Made by a program: the position numbers and the translations under genes. From Burhinus oedicnemus (taxonomy: Eukaryota; Chordata; Aves; Charadriiformes; Burhinidae), in the NCBI GenBank assembly GCA_008921705.1, contig VFFE01007795.1, positions 883,811 through 947,810 of the forward strand: a DNA stretch of 64,000 bases, read 5' to 3'. The notes under the pieces are model-generated. The model did no database searches, had not been told where the DNA came from, and saw only the letters and a list, made by a program, of their open reading frames with translations. This document shows, piece after piece, positions 1-12,478 of this stretch; the first letter of the stretch is position 1; each line of letters starts with the position of its first letter.

Positions 1-2394
1 CTGAGACTCATACACAGCTTCGTTAGGCTGGTCTGTGTCCCCAGTGTGGCCATGGTCCGTATTGCCTGCAGCCCCCCGTGACAGCTGAGGGGGGAGGAAC
101 AGGAGCTGTGACCTGCAAGTCATGTCGTTCCCCACCACCCTTGATGCTCCTGGCTTGTGGGGTGTCAGCAACTTCCCAGGTGCCTCACTAGAGCCAGAAT
201 CTGGCTCCTCTCCACCTCCACCAGACTGGGCTGAGGCTTGGCCACTCTCCAACCAGCATATCCTTGGCTAAAGCTCCTGTATTTACTATGTCTCTAGTTG
301 CAAAACAAAGCTTCTTGTTCAGCAAGGAAGCACGATCGAAATAAAGGCCCAGATGTTCTCAGAAAACCGTAGTTCAAGGGAAACGCTTTGGCAGTCTCAT
401 TGCGTTAAGTTTAGCAAGATAAAACCACTTGCATTGGAAAGAGCCTTGTCAAATCAAATCAGACCTATTCTGCTTTAAACAGTCCTGTATGGAAATGAAT
501 CATCCCAGTTTATACTGGAACAATCGTGAAGCTGCCTGAGACTTATTTCATGTTTCCCTCTCAGACTTTAAGGCACCCATACAGCAACAGCGAGCTGCAG
601 TCATCTGCTGTGTAATTCCGTGCAAACTGTGGGCTTGGGCTTCACTTCTGCATGTGCAAGGGCTTATTAGAGGTGCAAGAGTTTGGGACATGCAGAGTTG
701 AAAGGAGAAGACCAGACTTCAAATAGACAGGTCTCCAAGTAAATGAGTCACCTCAGAAAGGTGCTTTGTTGTCTTCAGAAATGCCTGAATAGTTCTTGTT
801 TTTGCAGGACTGAGCACCAGTCCTGCTTTCCCATAGCGTGGCAGCATGTGGCTCAGTAGTGGGGCATGCCTCTTCTATCTGGTTCGTGTCTCTGGGTGCC
901 CAAAATAGGCAAGTCTCTTGTTCTTGAGAGGGTAACATAGTTATGTGACAGTGGGAGGCTGGAGGAAGGGATTCCAAACTTCTCCCATGGGCAAAGTGAC
1001 CTTAATAGAAAATCTTGTTATTTTATAATGCAGGGTGTGCTGCAGTGCTAGTCCATTCACATCTCTTCTCTGAGTCTGCTCAGTGTCATTATTGCCAGCT
1101 AAAGGCTGGAAGCATAGGGAGGAAGTAGCCTTCACCTGCAGACTAGGGTGGAAAGGAAGGTAAAAGTTCAGTCAAACCTCCTGTTTCCATTTTACTCACT
1201 GGGGTGAAATTCAGAAGACTTAAATTCAGCTGAGCTTTGCAAGTATGGACAAACAAGCTCCAAGCACAGGCCCTGAAAACAGGACAGGACATACCTCAGA
1301 GGTGGGCAACCCCCGAGAAGCACAAGGTGATTGCTTTCCAGGGAGGAAAGGTGCACACAAGGAAGATTATTCTGTTTGACTACTCTCTCCATTTCCTGGA
1401 TGGTTTGGAAGCAGGTTTCTCCTAACTCCAAAGGCTTGTGGGCAGAACTGAGCCCCTGACTGAGAGTCCACCAGAGTCAGACTGGGAGTCAGACCCAAAA
1501 TAGACCAGCTCTGGCAGTCTATTAACTGTGAACAGAAACCACCACCAGCTGTTGACAGTACAAAAATGATTCAAAAAATGTGTACTGCCTGGCGCAACTT
1601 GGCTCCTTCCCTCTGCCATGAGTGACAGCTGTAGAGAAGTCTTTGGAGAGGCAGAGTGTGCCTTTCCCACTTCCAGAAAGAGAACCTGCCTTGGCTGACC
1701 CCGTCTGAGGGCTGCACTGATTTACATGCCAATTTCTCTGTCCAGAATACTTGTTTGGTCTCAGGCAGGGCATAAAAAGGTGGGGGATTAGTTATGATAA
1801 ACTGTGGATCCTAGTCGCTTCTTTCTACTTCAACTTTTTCAAGAGACATGTCGAGTGCATCCATTCATCTTCCTGCCTTCTCACCACCAGCTCTTCTAGA
1901 CTCTCCACCAGTCAATGTTGCTTGTGCTGAGCAACTGGATCCCATACAGTAACACTGAGTGACACCATGGAGCTTGCTGCCTTTGGGACAACCTCCTTGT
2001 TCCCCAGGGAAGCTCAGAGACCCGATGGGCTTTCACTAGGCAGCCACACTGGCAGAGGAGCCAGTTTGTGGTGCTTAGAGTTGGAAATGGGTGGAAATCA
2101 AGTCATCTCCTAGAGAGCTGGACCATATGCCCCCTTGATGCTAAGCAGCCTCGTGCTTGTCTCTGGCAAGGGCTCCAGGGCACTAAAAGAGACTCCTCAT
2201 CCCTTTCTAGGCTATATCAACATCTGCACAAACTCTTTCCCTACATTGTGGGAGATAAAATATTTCCTGGGTTCAAACCATAATTCACACCCTTCGATCT
2301 TCTGGAAGACCAGGGCCATTTGTTTAGGAAGTTTAGGAAGTATTTGAAAATGCCTTTTTAATTACTCTAGGTAATGACAGAATCTACTTCAGGG
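1..2394. other. Unassigned unique DNA, no gene seen
   Basis: Mixed-composition sequence with no recognisable protein homology, repeat family or RNA gene. Reading frames reach only about 80 codons on either strand and overlap one another. I see no splice-site pair that frames a plausible exon. Most likely intergenic or intronic DNA. Confidence 0.55.
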
Positions 2395-3027
2395 ACTTCA
2401 GGCAATCCCATGCACAAATACAGGCTGGGTGGAGAATGGATCGAGAGCAGCCCTGAGGAGAGGGACTTGAGAGTGTTGGTGGATGAGAAGCTCAACATGA
2501 GCCAGCAACGTGTACTTGCAGCCCAGAAGGCCAACCACATCCTGGGCTGCATCAAAAGAAGTGTGGCCAGCAGGTTGAGGGATATGATTCTGCCCCTCTG
2601 CTCCGCTCTTGTGACACCCCACCTGGAGTACTGTGTCCAGCTTTGGAGTCCTCAGCACAAGAAGGACATGGACCTGTTGGAGTGGGTCCAGAGGAGGGCC
2701 ACAAAGATGATCAGAGTGTTAGAGCACCTCTGCTATGAGGACAGGCTGAGAGAGTTGGGGTTCTTCAGCCTGGAGAAGAGAAGGCTCCAGGGAGACCTTA
2801 TAGCAGCCTTCCAGTATCTGAAGGGGGCCTACAAGAAAACTGGAGAGGGACATTTTACAAGGGCATGTAGTGATAGGACGAGGGGTAATGGCTTCAAACT
2901 GGAAGAGGGCAGATTTAGATTAGGTATCATGAAGAAATTTTTCGCTATGAAGGTGGTGAGGCACTGGAACATGTTGCCCAGGGAAGTTGTGGAGGCCCCT
3001 GGAAGTGTTCAAGGCCAGGCTGGATGA
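2374..3027 (+). pseudogene. CR1 ORF2 C-terminal fragment (reverse transcriptase), frameshifted
   Basis: Open frame of 217 codons; from about codon 11 (NPMHKYRLG) it is the CR1 ORF2 segment downstream of the reverse-transcriptase catalytic centre. Family landmarks seen in order are [101 protein letters not shown] and [10 protein letters not shown]. The endonuclease, the catalytic reverse-transcriptase motifs and the YADD/FADD box are absent because of 5' truncation, so the fragment cannot be active. Near the end the sequence reads EAPGSVQG where relatives have a form of APSLEVFK; this implies a deletion of about 5 bases that moves translation to a premature TGA at 3025-3027, about 18 bases before the probable ancestral stop (TAG near 3043). 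The ATG at 2374 lies upstream of the homology and is probably fortuitous. I know of no host function. Confidence 0.9.
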
Positions 3028-3136
3028 GGCTTTGAGCAACCAGCTCTAGTGGGAGGTGTCCTTGCCCGTGGCAGGGGCATTGGAACTAGATGACCTTTAA
3101 GGTCCCTTCCAACCTAAACCATTCTGTGATTTTATG
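2400..3136 (+). mobile_element. CR1 LINE, 5'-truncated copy A
   Basis: This is the 3' end of a chicken-repeat-1 (CR1) non-LTR retrotransposon. The body encodes the C-terminal part of ORF2 (described separately). It is followed by a short 3' UTR with the characteristic text ending in 'gacctttaaggtcccttcc' and a degraded 8-bp tail (attctgtg, attttatg) at 3121-3136. CR1 copies insert by target-primed reverse transcription, are usually heavily 5'-truncated and do not leave obvious target duplications; none is visible here. The wording of the 3' UTR and of the protein differs from copies B and C, so this copy belongs to a different CR1 subfamily. The 5' edge near 2400 is where protein similarity fades and is approximate. 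Confidence 0.93.
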
Positions 3137-6100
3137 ACTGAATTTGGGAGAAGTGTAAAATCCTATTGGAGCCCCAACCCTAAAGTGAGTTAAATGGGTA
3201 AATTGTAGCAAAATGTAGATATTTCTGTACCTACAGAATTGTGTCCAGCTTTTCAGAGTAACACCGATCTCTTTTAGACATCTCAAATGCAGTGCAATGT
3301 TGCAAACTTTGGTCCTCCAATTTTAAACGTTATATTGGTTCAAGAAGTGTCTGACTGCTTAGACTGGAGGATCTTTTAGGAAAAGAATTGCCCTGGCCCA
3401 GCTGTTTTGTAAACTCTTTTCTAAGCACCCGCAACCAACCAGTCCCAGATATAACCTCTGGGTTTGATGGACTTTGTTCTTTTCCACTGTTATCTCCTTA
3501 CTCATGTTTATACAAAGTCACTGACCTGGCTTATGCTGAATAAACTGTCTCAATGGGATTTTATGCAGCATCAGGCAGACCTAATTTGACTAAATAAAGC
3601 ACATGGTGGCCTATAGTTATCTATGTCAGCAGTGCCTGAATCAACAGCTATTCTCAATACGGTAACCACTGAAGTACCCTGGCCTATCTTGTATTATAGG
3701 TCCAAATTATAAGCCACAGAAGGAGGCAGGAGAAAAGCTGAGAGTGTGACATTCTTCACCACGAGGCATCCTTAATAAACCTGGAGGTCTTTACTTAAGT
3801 CCCTTCCTCCAAACTACATCCCATCACAGAGTAAGTGGATCTGAAGTAGTCTCCTTTGACGTCTCCCAATACATGTACTTATGCATTCTGCAGGCAAGAA
3901 AAGAAATACACGTTATTTTCTAGCCCCCATCTGTATGTGTCAATGTCTGTACACCTTGTAAAACCCAATTCCATTATGTGTGGGACCCCAGCCTACTCCT
4001 GCATGTGATAGTTAGACAGTCAGCCTTCCAGACTTCCTTCTCGCCTTCCTTGTTCTCTGATGGGGTGAAAAAGTATCAGGAAAGGAGTCACCAGGATTGT
4101 CTTATAAAACAGGTTTCAAATGTCTCTTTGTTACTATAACTGAACCTGGGGCAATGCTAGGCATGCCTCAAAAGTCTGCTTGAAATTAAAATGTGTATTG
4201 CACGTATCATAGGTCATGACCACAAATGGCTGGCATTCACATGAAAAGGCCAACTCTCTGGGCTCTCGAGTCTCAGAAATGGATAAAAATTACTGGTTAT
4301 ATTAGTCAGCTAATAAAGTAAAAGCTCTACTTTCTACCTTTGTGCATTGTTTATACTAGAGGATCTATGCATTAATGCTAAGGATATTGTATTTGTTGTA
4401 GGGTTTGCCTCTTCTCGCCCTTTTCTTTGCTTCCCTGTGTACTGGCTGCTCTTACCTCAACAGCACTGGTTCAATGCAGTGCATGCTCAGGCAAAGGAAA
4501 ACAAAGGTAGACTCATTTTTCCTTGGCTGACTGTTGCTTTTTTCTGTTTAGATACTCTCATTTCAAAGGTGGGCTGGAATCATACTTCTGTCAAAAAAGG
4601 TAGTGGTAGCCATATAGAAAAACTAAGCCGTAAAATCACATGGGTATTCTTAAAACTAGGGACGAAGTGTCACCTTGCTAAATTTCAGAGTCTCCTACAA
4701 GGCATGGGACCACTTTCAAAAAGTCATCATAATCTTTTTTCTTCCCCTCCAAAATAAGTAAAGGTCCCTATTTTAACCACCTCTCCCAGAAACAGGTAGA
4801 CTGTTCTCAGTAGAGCTCACAAAACAAGTGGCTGTGTAGTTTGAGACACTGAACCCATATGGAAAACTTCAGCTAAAAACTCAAGTGAAGTTCATAAACC
4901 AGTAAGAGCACATGATCTAATGCTAAAGTAATGACTTTTCAAGGGCAGGAACTGGCGAAATAGTTAAGATTTCAAAATATAAATGGCCGGACATTGTTGG
5001 CATTAAGGGGATCAGTAAAGGGCAGATACCATGGCCAACTTGCATCATTTTGCCTTTTGTGAGTCAAGGATCCTCCTTTTTTCTGAAATGATGGCATAAT
5101 TAATATTCTGCTGATAGACAGAATCTCTCTGCAATCAAACCTAAATCATCTGCAGAGGTGTGCACTGCACATGGCAGTTTGTGTTGGTGTATTAACAATA
5201 CTTCTGTGTATACTTCCATGTGTCATACCTGTTTACTAGCAATGGTATGCTGTAATTAGCATTCCTGGGAATCTTAATTCCAGGAGCAAAGTCATTAATT
5301 TCAGCTCATCCTTTTTCCAGTGTATATGCACATGTGCACACACACATACACAAATATAATGTTCAGCTGCCAAAACTGTGTGGCTGAGTTCATACACGCA
5401 ACAACAGACAACTGTTTTGAGAGCGTTTCTAATAAAGGATACAATGACCATGAAGTTCAGGAACAAGATCAACTAGTAGTTCTGAGCTGCTCTTTAGCTT
5501 CTTACCCTGTAATTTATCTGGTTATTTTTAAAATGACCGTAATGTGTGTCTGTCTTGCTAAGGTTATATGGGATTTCTCATGTATACCAGTGTATAAGCA
5601 GCCCTTTGTCCCAGTCAATGTGAATTTCTTCAGAGCAACTATGGAATCCCCATGTACCTGGCAAGGGCTGATGCACTGTGGCTAATGGATTTCTCCCTAC
5701 CAAATTGGTAGCTTTTAAATTCAGGCTGCATGCGATGAAAATCATACCACGTCCTGTCTTTGAGCTCAATTCCCTCTTCAGCCTACTTTCTCAGTCTGTA
5801 CTTGTAAGAGATCAATTTCCCTGCTGTCTTCTGGCAGATTAGAACTCTGTGATTAATATGTAAATTATTTTTGTTCTTTTTATTAGCTTTATGTGAATTA
5901 TGTTTAACCTACTGGCGTTCTCCATATTTCCAAACATGTCATACTCATCCATTTCAAGGATATAGGGTATTTGCTGAAAGAATAATCAAATCCATACCAC
6001 TGTGTAATAAGAGTAAGTGAAGGGAAGGATGTGATTATGCCACTGGGGTGAACTATCATGGCTTCAGTCTCGCAGAAATGTTGTCCTAGATTTGGCAGTG

Positions 6101-7435
6101 CAATGCAAGGTTTTCCTTTGCATTTCCCAAACAGCCCTTGGGAAGTAGCCCACTGTTGTCATTGCAGCTGTTTCATGGAGGTTCCAGTTGTTCTGTTATT
6201 TATTTTGTAATCTCTTCCCCAACACTCAAGGCAGCCAAGGGAGACAAACACGGCAAGTTTGAATTTCTAGGGAAAACATAAGGTAGACCCTGGCAACTTG
6301 TTTCTCCTCCACGGTTCCCCTCACCGCCTCCCCTGTCTCTCGTTTTAGCTAATCCTCTCTCTGCCCAAATCATTAGCTAGCAGAAAACTGTCAAGCAACA
6401 CATGCTGTGTCTGCGTGATGAGCCCATGTATGAGCTCCCTGCCCAGAAGCCACCCAGAAGACAGGAACAACCGTTCTGCATCAGACCAAAGGGGCCCCTA
6501 CCCTGGAGTGGGGATTTTCACAGTAGCAGACCCAAACAGAAAGAAATAACCACATTCATCATAGGTGTCCCCATCTGAGTTAGTCATTTAGGTTCCCTCT
6601 GGAGAAAAAATTTCACCCATGTGAATGTTTGATTAACCTACCCTAAAGCAAATGCTTAAAATAGGGCTAATGAATTGCTCCCTAAAATGTGCCTATTTCT
6701 CCCAACGGAGCATGAAGGGAGCTGGGGTGAGTAGGTCAGCTGTCCACATCTCGATTATCTGAGTCTGAAGTCAGGCAACATAATTTCCACTCACACAATG
6801 TTTTAAGACAAAACCTTAGGTTTTCTCAGGGCTCAATCATGAGGGAGGAAATAAAGGAAGGGAAAACAGACTATTATTTGAGTAAAAACAGTAAATGCAT
6901 GAAAAAAAATGGAATTAACATCTTTGCTATAACTGCGCCAATTATTCTACTTGCACTCTCTGCAATCTTGTGTCTTTCTTAAGTATTTAAGGTGTAGGTT
7001 TTGGAGGCATGGGCTGCATACCGCTGTGTTTAAGCACTGACAGAGCCAACAGAGGTTCATTTTTATTGGTCTTCTTTTAGGGCTCATGGAATGTGTATGC
7101 TTTATTCCAGCAAGCTACTCTGCAGAGAGAATTGTTATCCAATAAACAAACATAGCCTGGAAGAAATAAGGTTTTCCAATGATGTTTCTCTGCTGAAGCT
7201 ATTTTTAGGCATTCTGGTCTATGCATAGAGAATATATAATGGCCCATCTCTGTTTAAGGCACTTGTCTTCATGATGAAAGGCAGGAGGGATAATTCAAGC
7301 CTGGTGTCTGGTTTCTATTAATTAAATTAAAAATAATGAGCTAAAATATTGTGTTTTCTACCAGCTGTCCCTGAAGCATCAATCCACATATGCATAGCTG
7401 TCTAGATGCTGAAGTTCAAGAAATACATATAAAGA
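3137..7435. other. Unassigned unique DNA, AT-moderate
   Basis: About 4.3 kb without recognisable repeat, exon or RNA gene. The longest frame, about 136 codons on the plus strand at 4347-4757, shows no domain or motif and has no upstream promoter or splice context. A short CA/TG-rich patch lies at 5325-5356. AT-rich homeobox-like TTAATTAAAT text occurs at 7319-7330. Possible conserved noncoding content cannot be judged without alignment. Confidence 0.5.
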
Positions 7436-7440
7436 AAATC

Positions 7441-7545
7441 CACAGGAATAAAAAAGGAAAAGAAAAAAAAAAACAACAACAAAACAAAAAGAATTGAAAA
7501 CTTTTTTTTTTTAATCCAAATTTAATGTTTTTTTTTAAAAACAAA
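7441..7545. repeat. A-rich then T-rich low-complexity tract
   Basis: An A-rich run with interspersed C (aaacaacaacaaaac pattern, 7464-7489) is followed by an 11-base T run at 7502-7512 and a further T/A run near 7529-7541. The two arms could pair as an imperfect A/T hairpin, but low complexity alone explains it. A short (GGGAT)3 patch follows at 7565-7580. Confidence 0.7.
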
Positions 7546-7580
7546 CTTTCATGAGATAATACATGGGATGGGATGGGATA

Positions 7581-8559
7581 TTCCAGACATTTTAGTTTTA
7601 GGAGGAGAATTCTCAATTACCACCTCTGTGTTACTGGCCCTAGGAGAAGGAAAGATGCGGCTGCCGCCAGTAAGTAGGAAGTGGTGTAGGATTTACATGG
7701 AAAAGCTTCTTCTAATCCTGGTTTTAGCACTGAGACAAGTCTTCCATGAAAATGATGGGCAAAAACTTTGAATGAAGGATAATTCTTGGCTCCTCCTCGT
7801 TGATCTCTTTTTCTCATATACAGGAGAACAGGACAAACTGAAAACCACAGGTCACTGTGAGAGCCACTGCAACACTTAAAACACTGTGCTGTTGCAACTA
7901 GTATAAAAATAGGAAGGTAATAAATGATTTTCATTGTATTAAAAATAATAATGTGTTTTTTCAGCTCCTGGCAATTTTTTTTTTTTTCTTAGAGTAATCT
8001 TGGAATATGAAAGGCATACTTCAGTTTCCCAGCTCTGGCAAAGATCTGGGAAACGAATGATGAAAATCAAAGAGATCAAGTACGAGTTGGAAGACACGGT
8101 CTATCTGGCTTCCCTGCAGAAGTGCTTTGCAGCAGCCACCTCTGAGGTGTATTTGACATGGTGTGTAAGATATAGCAGCTTTGCTCTGATTCCACAAAGT
8201 AGACGTAGGGGAAAATACTTGGCTACAACATGTTGCAGGCCAACCAATAAAGAGAAAGTCAGTCCTTGGAATGTGCTATGAGAAGACGGTCCTATGGCCG
8301 AGGATTTTTATTTTAACTTGCTCCAAGACAGCAAAGCCAAGTATTTTCTCTTACATCTAATTTCCTGAATTAATGATCACCAGAGGCTTTTGAAGGAGCA
8401 TGAGTCAGTGGTTTCACTTGAGGGCACCAGACATATTCAAAGTAGAAATGAAGGGAAACTGTCTTTTTCATATGCTTTGGGGATAAATACAAACTAGAAG
8501 GAAAAGTCATGCTCATCCAGCCATCAGCTTCAAAATGAAATACAAACAAGAAATGTCAG
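7581..8559. other. Unassigned unique DNA
   Basis: No gene or repeat recognised. Frames of about 105 codons (minus, 7617-7934) and 93 codons (plus, 8000-8281) show no domain, have no matching neighbours and look like chance. A T-run is present at about 7976-7988. Confidence 0.5.
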
Positions 8560-8699
8560 CCTTTACACTCTTCAACTTTATTCTAAATCTTTAATATTAG
8601 CATGTGCGTCACAGTTGTGTCTGTGCGGGCACACCCACGTAAATAACAAATATATAAAATACGCACTTCATGTATATCTGTGTACAAGTGTGTGTGAAA

Positions 8700-9440
8700 G
8701 TTGGGACTCTCTGTAAACTGCATTGATCACTTTTGACATGCTAACTTATAAATAATCCTCACTGAGTCTACCAAGATTCCACCTAAAGCATTCATTGTGT
8801 TTCCTTTAATTAGCATGAATGCATAAAGAGGCCTGGAAATCTAAATGAGTAAATGATCACTTGCCAGTAAATGACAACTCTCTTGTGATCTGTGACAACT
8901 GGGTGAAACTAATGTAAGACCAAAGAACTATTAATTCAGATGGAAATTTTTTTTTTTAAAAAAAGAGCTTCATGGAGACTGCAAACTGCTTAATCAGAGT
9001 GTTACTCCTAAAATCTGTCTGCACTTTTATAAAATAATCCTATTAGCATAGCACATCTGGAATATATCTTCCAGAACTTTAAGCTAATGCAATCAGAGAT
9101 AGAAACAGTATTTCATCCAGCTCAAATCTCTAAATCTGCTTGTCGTCTAGAAACGTATGGACGCCACATAATATTTACGGTCTGCGCCACACTAGTAACA
9201 AGAGTTAATTATATCCTATTATTGCTGAGTGGTGAACATTTTCATTGTGATAAAATATTGAGCGAGCTATTAAAAAGGAAATAATGGCTTATAGTAATCT
9301 TACCTACTGTAATGCTTTGTAGTGGCTATAAAACTATCCACCTCCCATCTATCAGTGAGCCTGGTGATTACTTATCAATAGCAATTGAGCGGCAAAGTTC
9401 TTTCTGGGGATGAATAAAAACCTGCGGAGACCTGATGATC
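8700..9440. promoter_or_regulatory. Candidate conserved noncoding element (enhancer-like)
   Basis: Unique AT-rich sequence with a high density of homeodomain, POU and SOX-like words and no open frame of note. Examples are ttaattagcatgaatgcat near 8807-8824, ctattaattcag near 8929-8940, gagttaattat near 9202-9212 and acttatcaatagcaattgag near 9370-9389. The texture resembles vertebrate developmental enhancers. This is inference from word content only; conservation across birds and mammals was not tested. Confidence 0.3.
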
Positions 9441-11490
9441 CACATCAGCCTATTTACTGTCGTCAGCCGGTAGGTTTTCAGACACAGGGCTCACTGCGGC
9501 CAGCACTGTGGTTACAAGGAGGGAAAAGGGAAAAAGAGGTGTGCAGGAACGTGTGCCACACAGACAGCACTTTTTAAGCTCCAGCCAATATTGAGTCGAT
9601 ACTGTTTAGGCCTCCATTTGGCAAGGAACTTAAGCATGTGCTTAACTTCAAGCAAATGAGTAGTGTATTTCAGCCCAACCCATGATGTTGTTGGAAAGCC
9701 AGTAAGCATCTGAGTATTCCCAGTCATCTTGGTAGAATTTCTTTACATTTTCCATATTTTCTTTACATATACTTTCTTTACATAGTTTTTATCTCTTAAA
9801 CTTATGCAAATAAACAAGAGTTTTGTGAAACCAAGACCTCTGTGGCTGGAGGTCCTATGCACTAATTATTGCTAATTTGTCAGCCTGGTGAATTCTTTTG
9901 TTGCCATTCAACACACTTGAATTTACAGTCCTGTTCTAGCTTTTAGGAGAGTCTGGGTAGCCTTGTTCTTCCTTGCATTGTAACACACTCTCTCCTTCTA
10001 TATAAACATATATGGTTTCATAAGTTCTTTTCTCCAATTATTTAGAAAGAACTTTTTTTATACTTCAAAATTTCAGATGTGAAACCCTGAGGGAAACTGC
10101 CCAGTGAAGATAAGTATATTTTTGAAACCCCTATTTTTGAAGATGCTGGTATTCTGCTCTGACAATTGCTACTGGGCATCAATATGAGTCACACTTTCAA
10201 GTCACTAATGATTTCCTAAATTAATCTGATACAAATAAATTCCCCATTATTGTTAGCTATGAGTATTTCTTTTCCACATGACTGGATTTGGATGGGGAAA
10301 AAAATGTCTATTGTGAAGTCACCACCATAAAAGATGTCCATCTATGAGAATTACCATGTCTTTCTGTTCTTCTTATAATCACTCCTGTGTGATACAGTAC
10401 TCCTAGTTATGCCTCATTTTGGAAGAACAAGCTTCCAGTGAACAAGCAAGAGTCAGGATCGCAGACAGAAATATGTTTTTGCCATTTCTTTTTTGTTTTC
10501 CTGCATGGCTGTGGACATAGGCTGCTCTGAGAAGGGCCAGTGCAGGGGAATCAAAAAGCAGAGAGGAAAGCAGAAGACCTGGTGACTAACCAGTGCTGGG
10601 GAGGTCCCTCACCACAGTGTTAGGATAGCACGGGCTTCTTGTCTTCCTAGCACAAACAGCTGGGTGGTGACGCGCTGGCTCCATGCATGAAGCTTATATT
10701 TCTACAGCTTTGCAGTTCCACCTGTCCTTCAGAAAAGATGTGTGTTGGTTGCCTTGGTAGTTTCCTAAACAAACCCAATGAGTTCAGAAGAAATTCCTTT
10801 CCCAGAGCAGCCGAGGCTCGCAAGCTCAGGGCAGAGGTTATAGCCCTGCCCTCCATGAGCAGCCCAGGAGTGCAAGCTGGGGAAGCAGTGAGCGGTCAAG
10901 GGCAGATAAACCACAGAGACAGTCCAAGGAAGCTCAAAAATCACAAACAGGTAACAAATTGGTAAGTTTTTCACTATAATCAAATACCGTCGATTTACAC
11001 AGAGAGCACTTTTCCAGGTCTCTGGTTGCCGAGTACTCAGAAACTGGATGCACTGAAAGTAAAAGAAAACTCTAAATGGAAAAAATATTTTTTTAAAAAT
11101 TTATACTCTTATGAATGCATGTCCTGGTCCATGACAACACTGTTCGTAATATTTATTGCAAGTGACTAAACAAAGTATGTACAATCTTTTTTACAAATAC
11201 CCAACACATTCTTTATTGCATATAAAATTTCATTCCATAATTTTTGCAAAGGGACTGGAAAAATCATAATATTTCTTTTGTTTGTTTCCTACGGCAAAAG
11301 AGTTTCTCTTTTCTCTCCTTCTTTCCGTTGTAGGCAGAGTCTCACTCCCTAGAGGATGTAAAAGCAAAGATAGCATCATGAATATGTTACAAATTCCACC
11401 TCAGGACATGTTCCACTTCTAGAAAAGGAGTTATAATGAGAAGTGTTTCTTCAAATAAAAGTGCGTGTCACTTCATTTTAGAGGTTCTTA
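9441..11490. other. Unassigned unique DNA
   Basis: No gene recognised. The stretch 10190-10280 is AT-rich with TAAT-type words and could be conserved noncoding DNA. Frames at 10647-10983 overlap on both strands and carry no domain. Confidence 0.5.
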
Positions 11491-11552
11491 GAGTTTTGAA
11501 CAGCTGTATGAACTGAGGAATTGAGTTTTGAACAGCTGTATGAACTGGGGAA
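11491..11552. repeat. Two-copy tandem duplication, 32-bp unit
   Basis: The sequence beginning gagttttgaacagctgtat occurs at 11491 and again at 11523, a period of 32 bases. The copies differ at only one or two positions over about 30 bases, so the duplication is fairly recent. It lies in noncoding DNA. Confidence 0.9.
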
Positions 11553-12402
11553 GTGCTGAGGCATAAAGCACCCTGAATGCCTCTTCTGTGTGGGCATGCG
11601 TGAGCGGGACCTGTAGGTACCTGTGAATGTGTGTGGTGAAAGAGTCACCAGAAAACAGCAGGTCCAAGAGAGGAAATATGTGGGCTGAAGAGGTTGTGAA
11701 AGCCCTGGACACTGGTGGTCCTGGTGAATCTGCGAGAGCTGAGAAACTCGGAACACCCAGAGTGACCTGACAGTGTCCAAGGCCACCCAACATGCTGGCT
11801 GCATGGCTCAGGCTACCTCCATGAAGGTGGCAACTGATACTTGCGGGCAAAGACCATATATACACCTGCTGCGAGTAGACAGTCCTGGAGGGGTTGCTTG
11901 AACACCCACCCAGAAGCTGTGGCATGTAAGGATGATCCCCTGCTCCTGAGTAAAGCGCTGGGGCTGATGCCTCCCAGTTCGTGCCCCAGACATGTAGCTG
12001 TGTGTGGCGGTGTCATCCATGACAGGGAGGGTAAAAAGTGAGCATGCTTGGATTCCATTAGTGATAGCAGTTCCATTAGTAAAAGTTATCCTGCAACTAT
12101 TCATCAGGATCTCTCTCCCCTTACTCGACCCCTAGGAGGGACAACAAAAGGGCAGTGTGTACAGCACCCACATGGGTCCTTCACTGGGTCCTGATAAACT
12201 CCTCCACAAAGGCCCACGTCCCTCCCTTGACGCCAGGAGGGAACTCCAGCATCACATACAAAATTGTTGGCAGAGCTAAGAACAAAAGCAGTTTAGAGGA
12301 GCTTTAGTCATGCGACTCTTTTTCCTGCTGAAGATAGAGGAGTGGGTAGGGAGAAGAACTTAACTTTAAGATCAGTAAAGGCTATCTTTTAATTTTGGCA
12401 CC
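11553..12402. other. Unassigned moderately GC-rich DNA with overlapping minus-strand frames
   Basis: Several overlapping frames of 87 to 145 codons run on the minus strand between 11478 and 12104. None contains a recognisable domain, and they are in different phases. The region could be an old, unrecognised transposable element, because unrelated-looking GC-rich sequence continues into the TATA-like repeat at 12403, but I cannot name a family. Confidence 0.4.
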
Positions 12403-12478
12403 AAATTTATACCCTGAGGAAGGCTTTCACAAATTTATACCTTACAAGGGCTTCAAATTTATACCCTATGAGGCTTTC
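12403..12478. repeat. Three diverged repeats containing AAATTTATACC
   Basis: The 11-mer aaatttatacc starts at 12403, 12431 and 12455, spaced 28 and 24 bases apart. Copies 1 and 3 are each followed closely by a version of 'aggctttcac'. On the minus strand each copy reads ggtataaattt, a TATA-box-like word. The block is a small diverged tandem array. Confidence 0.8.
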
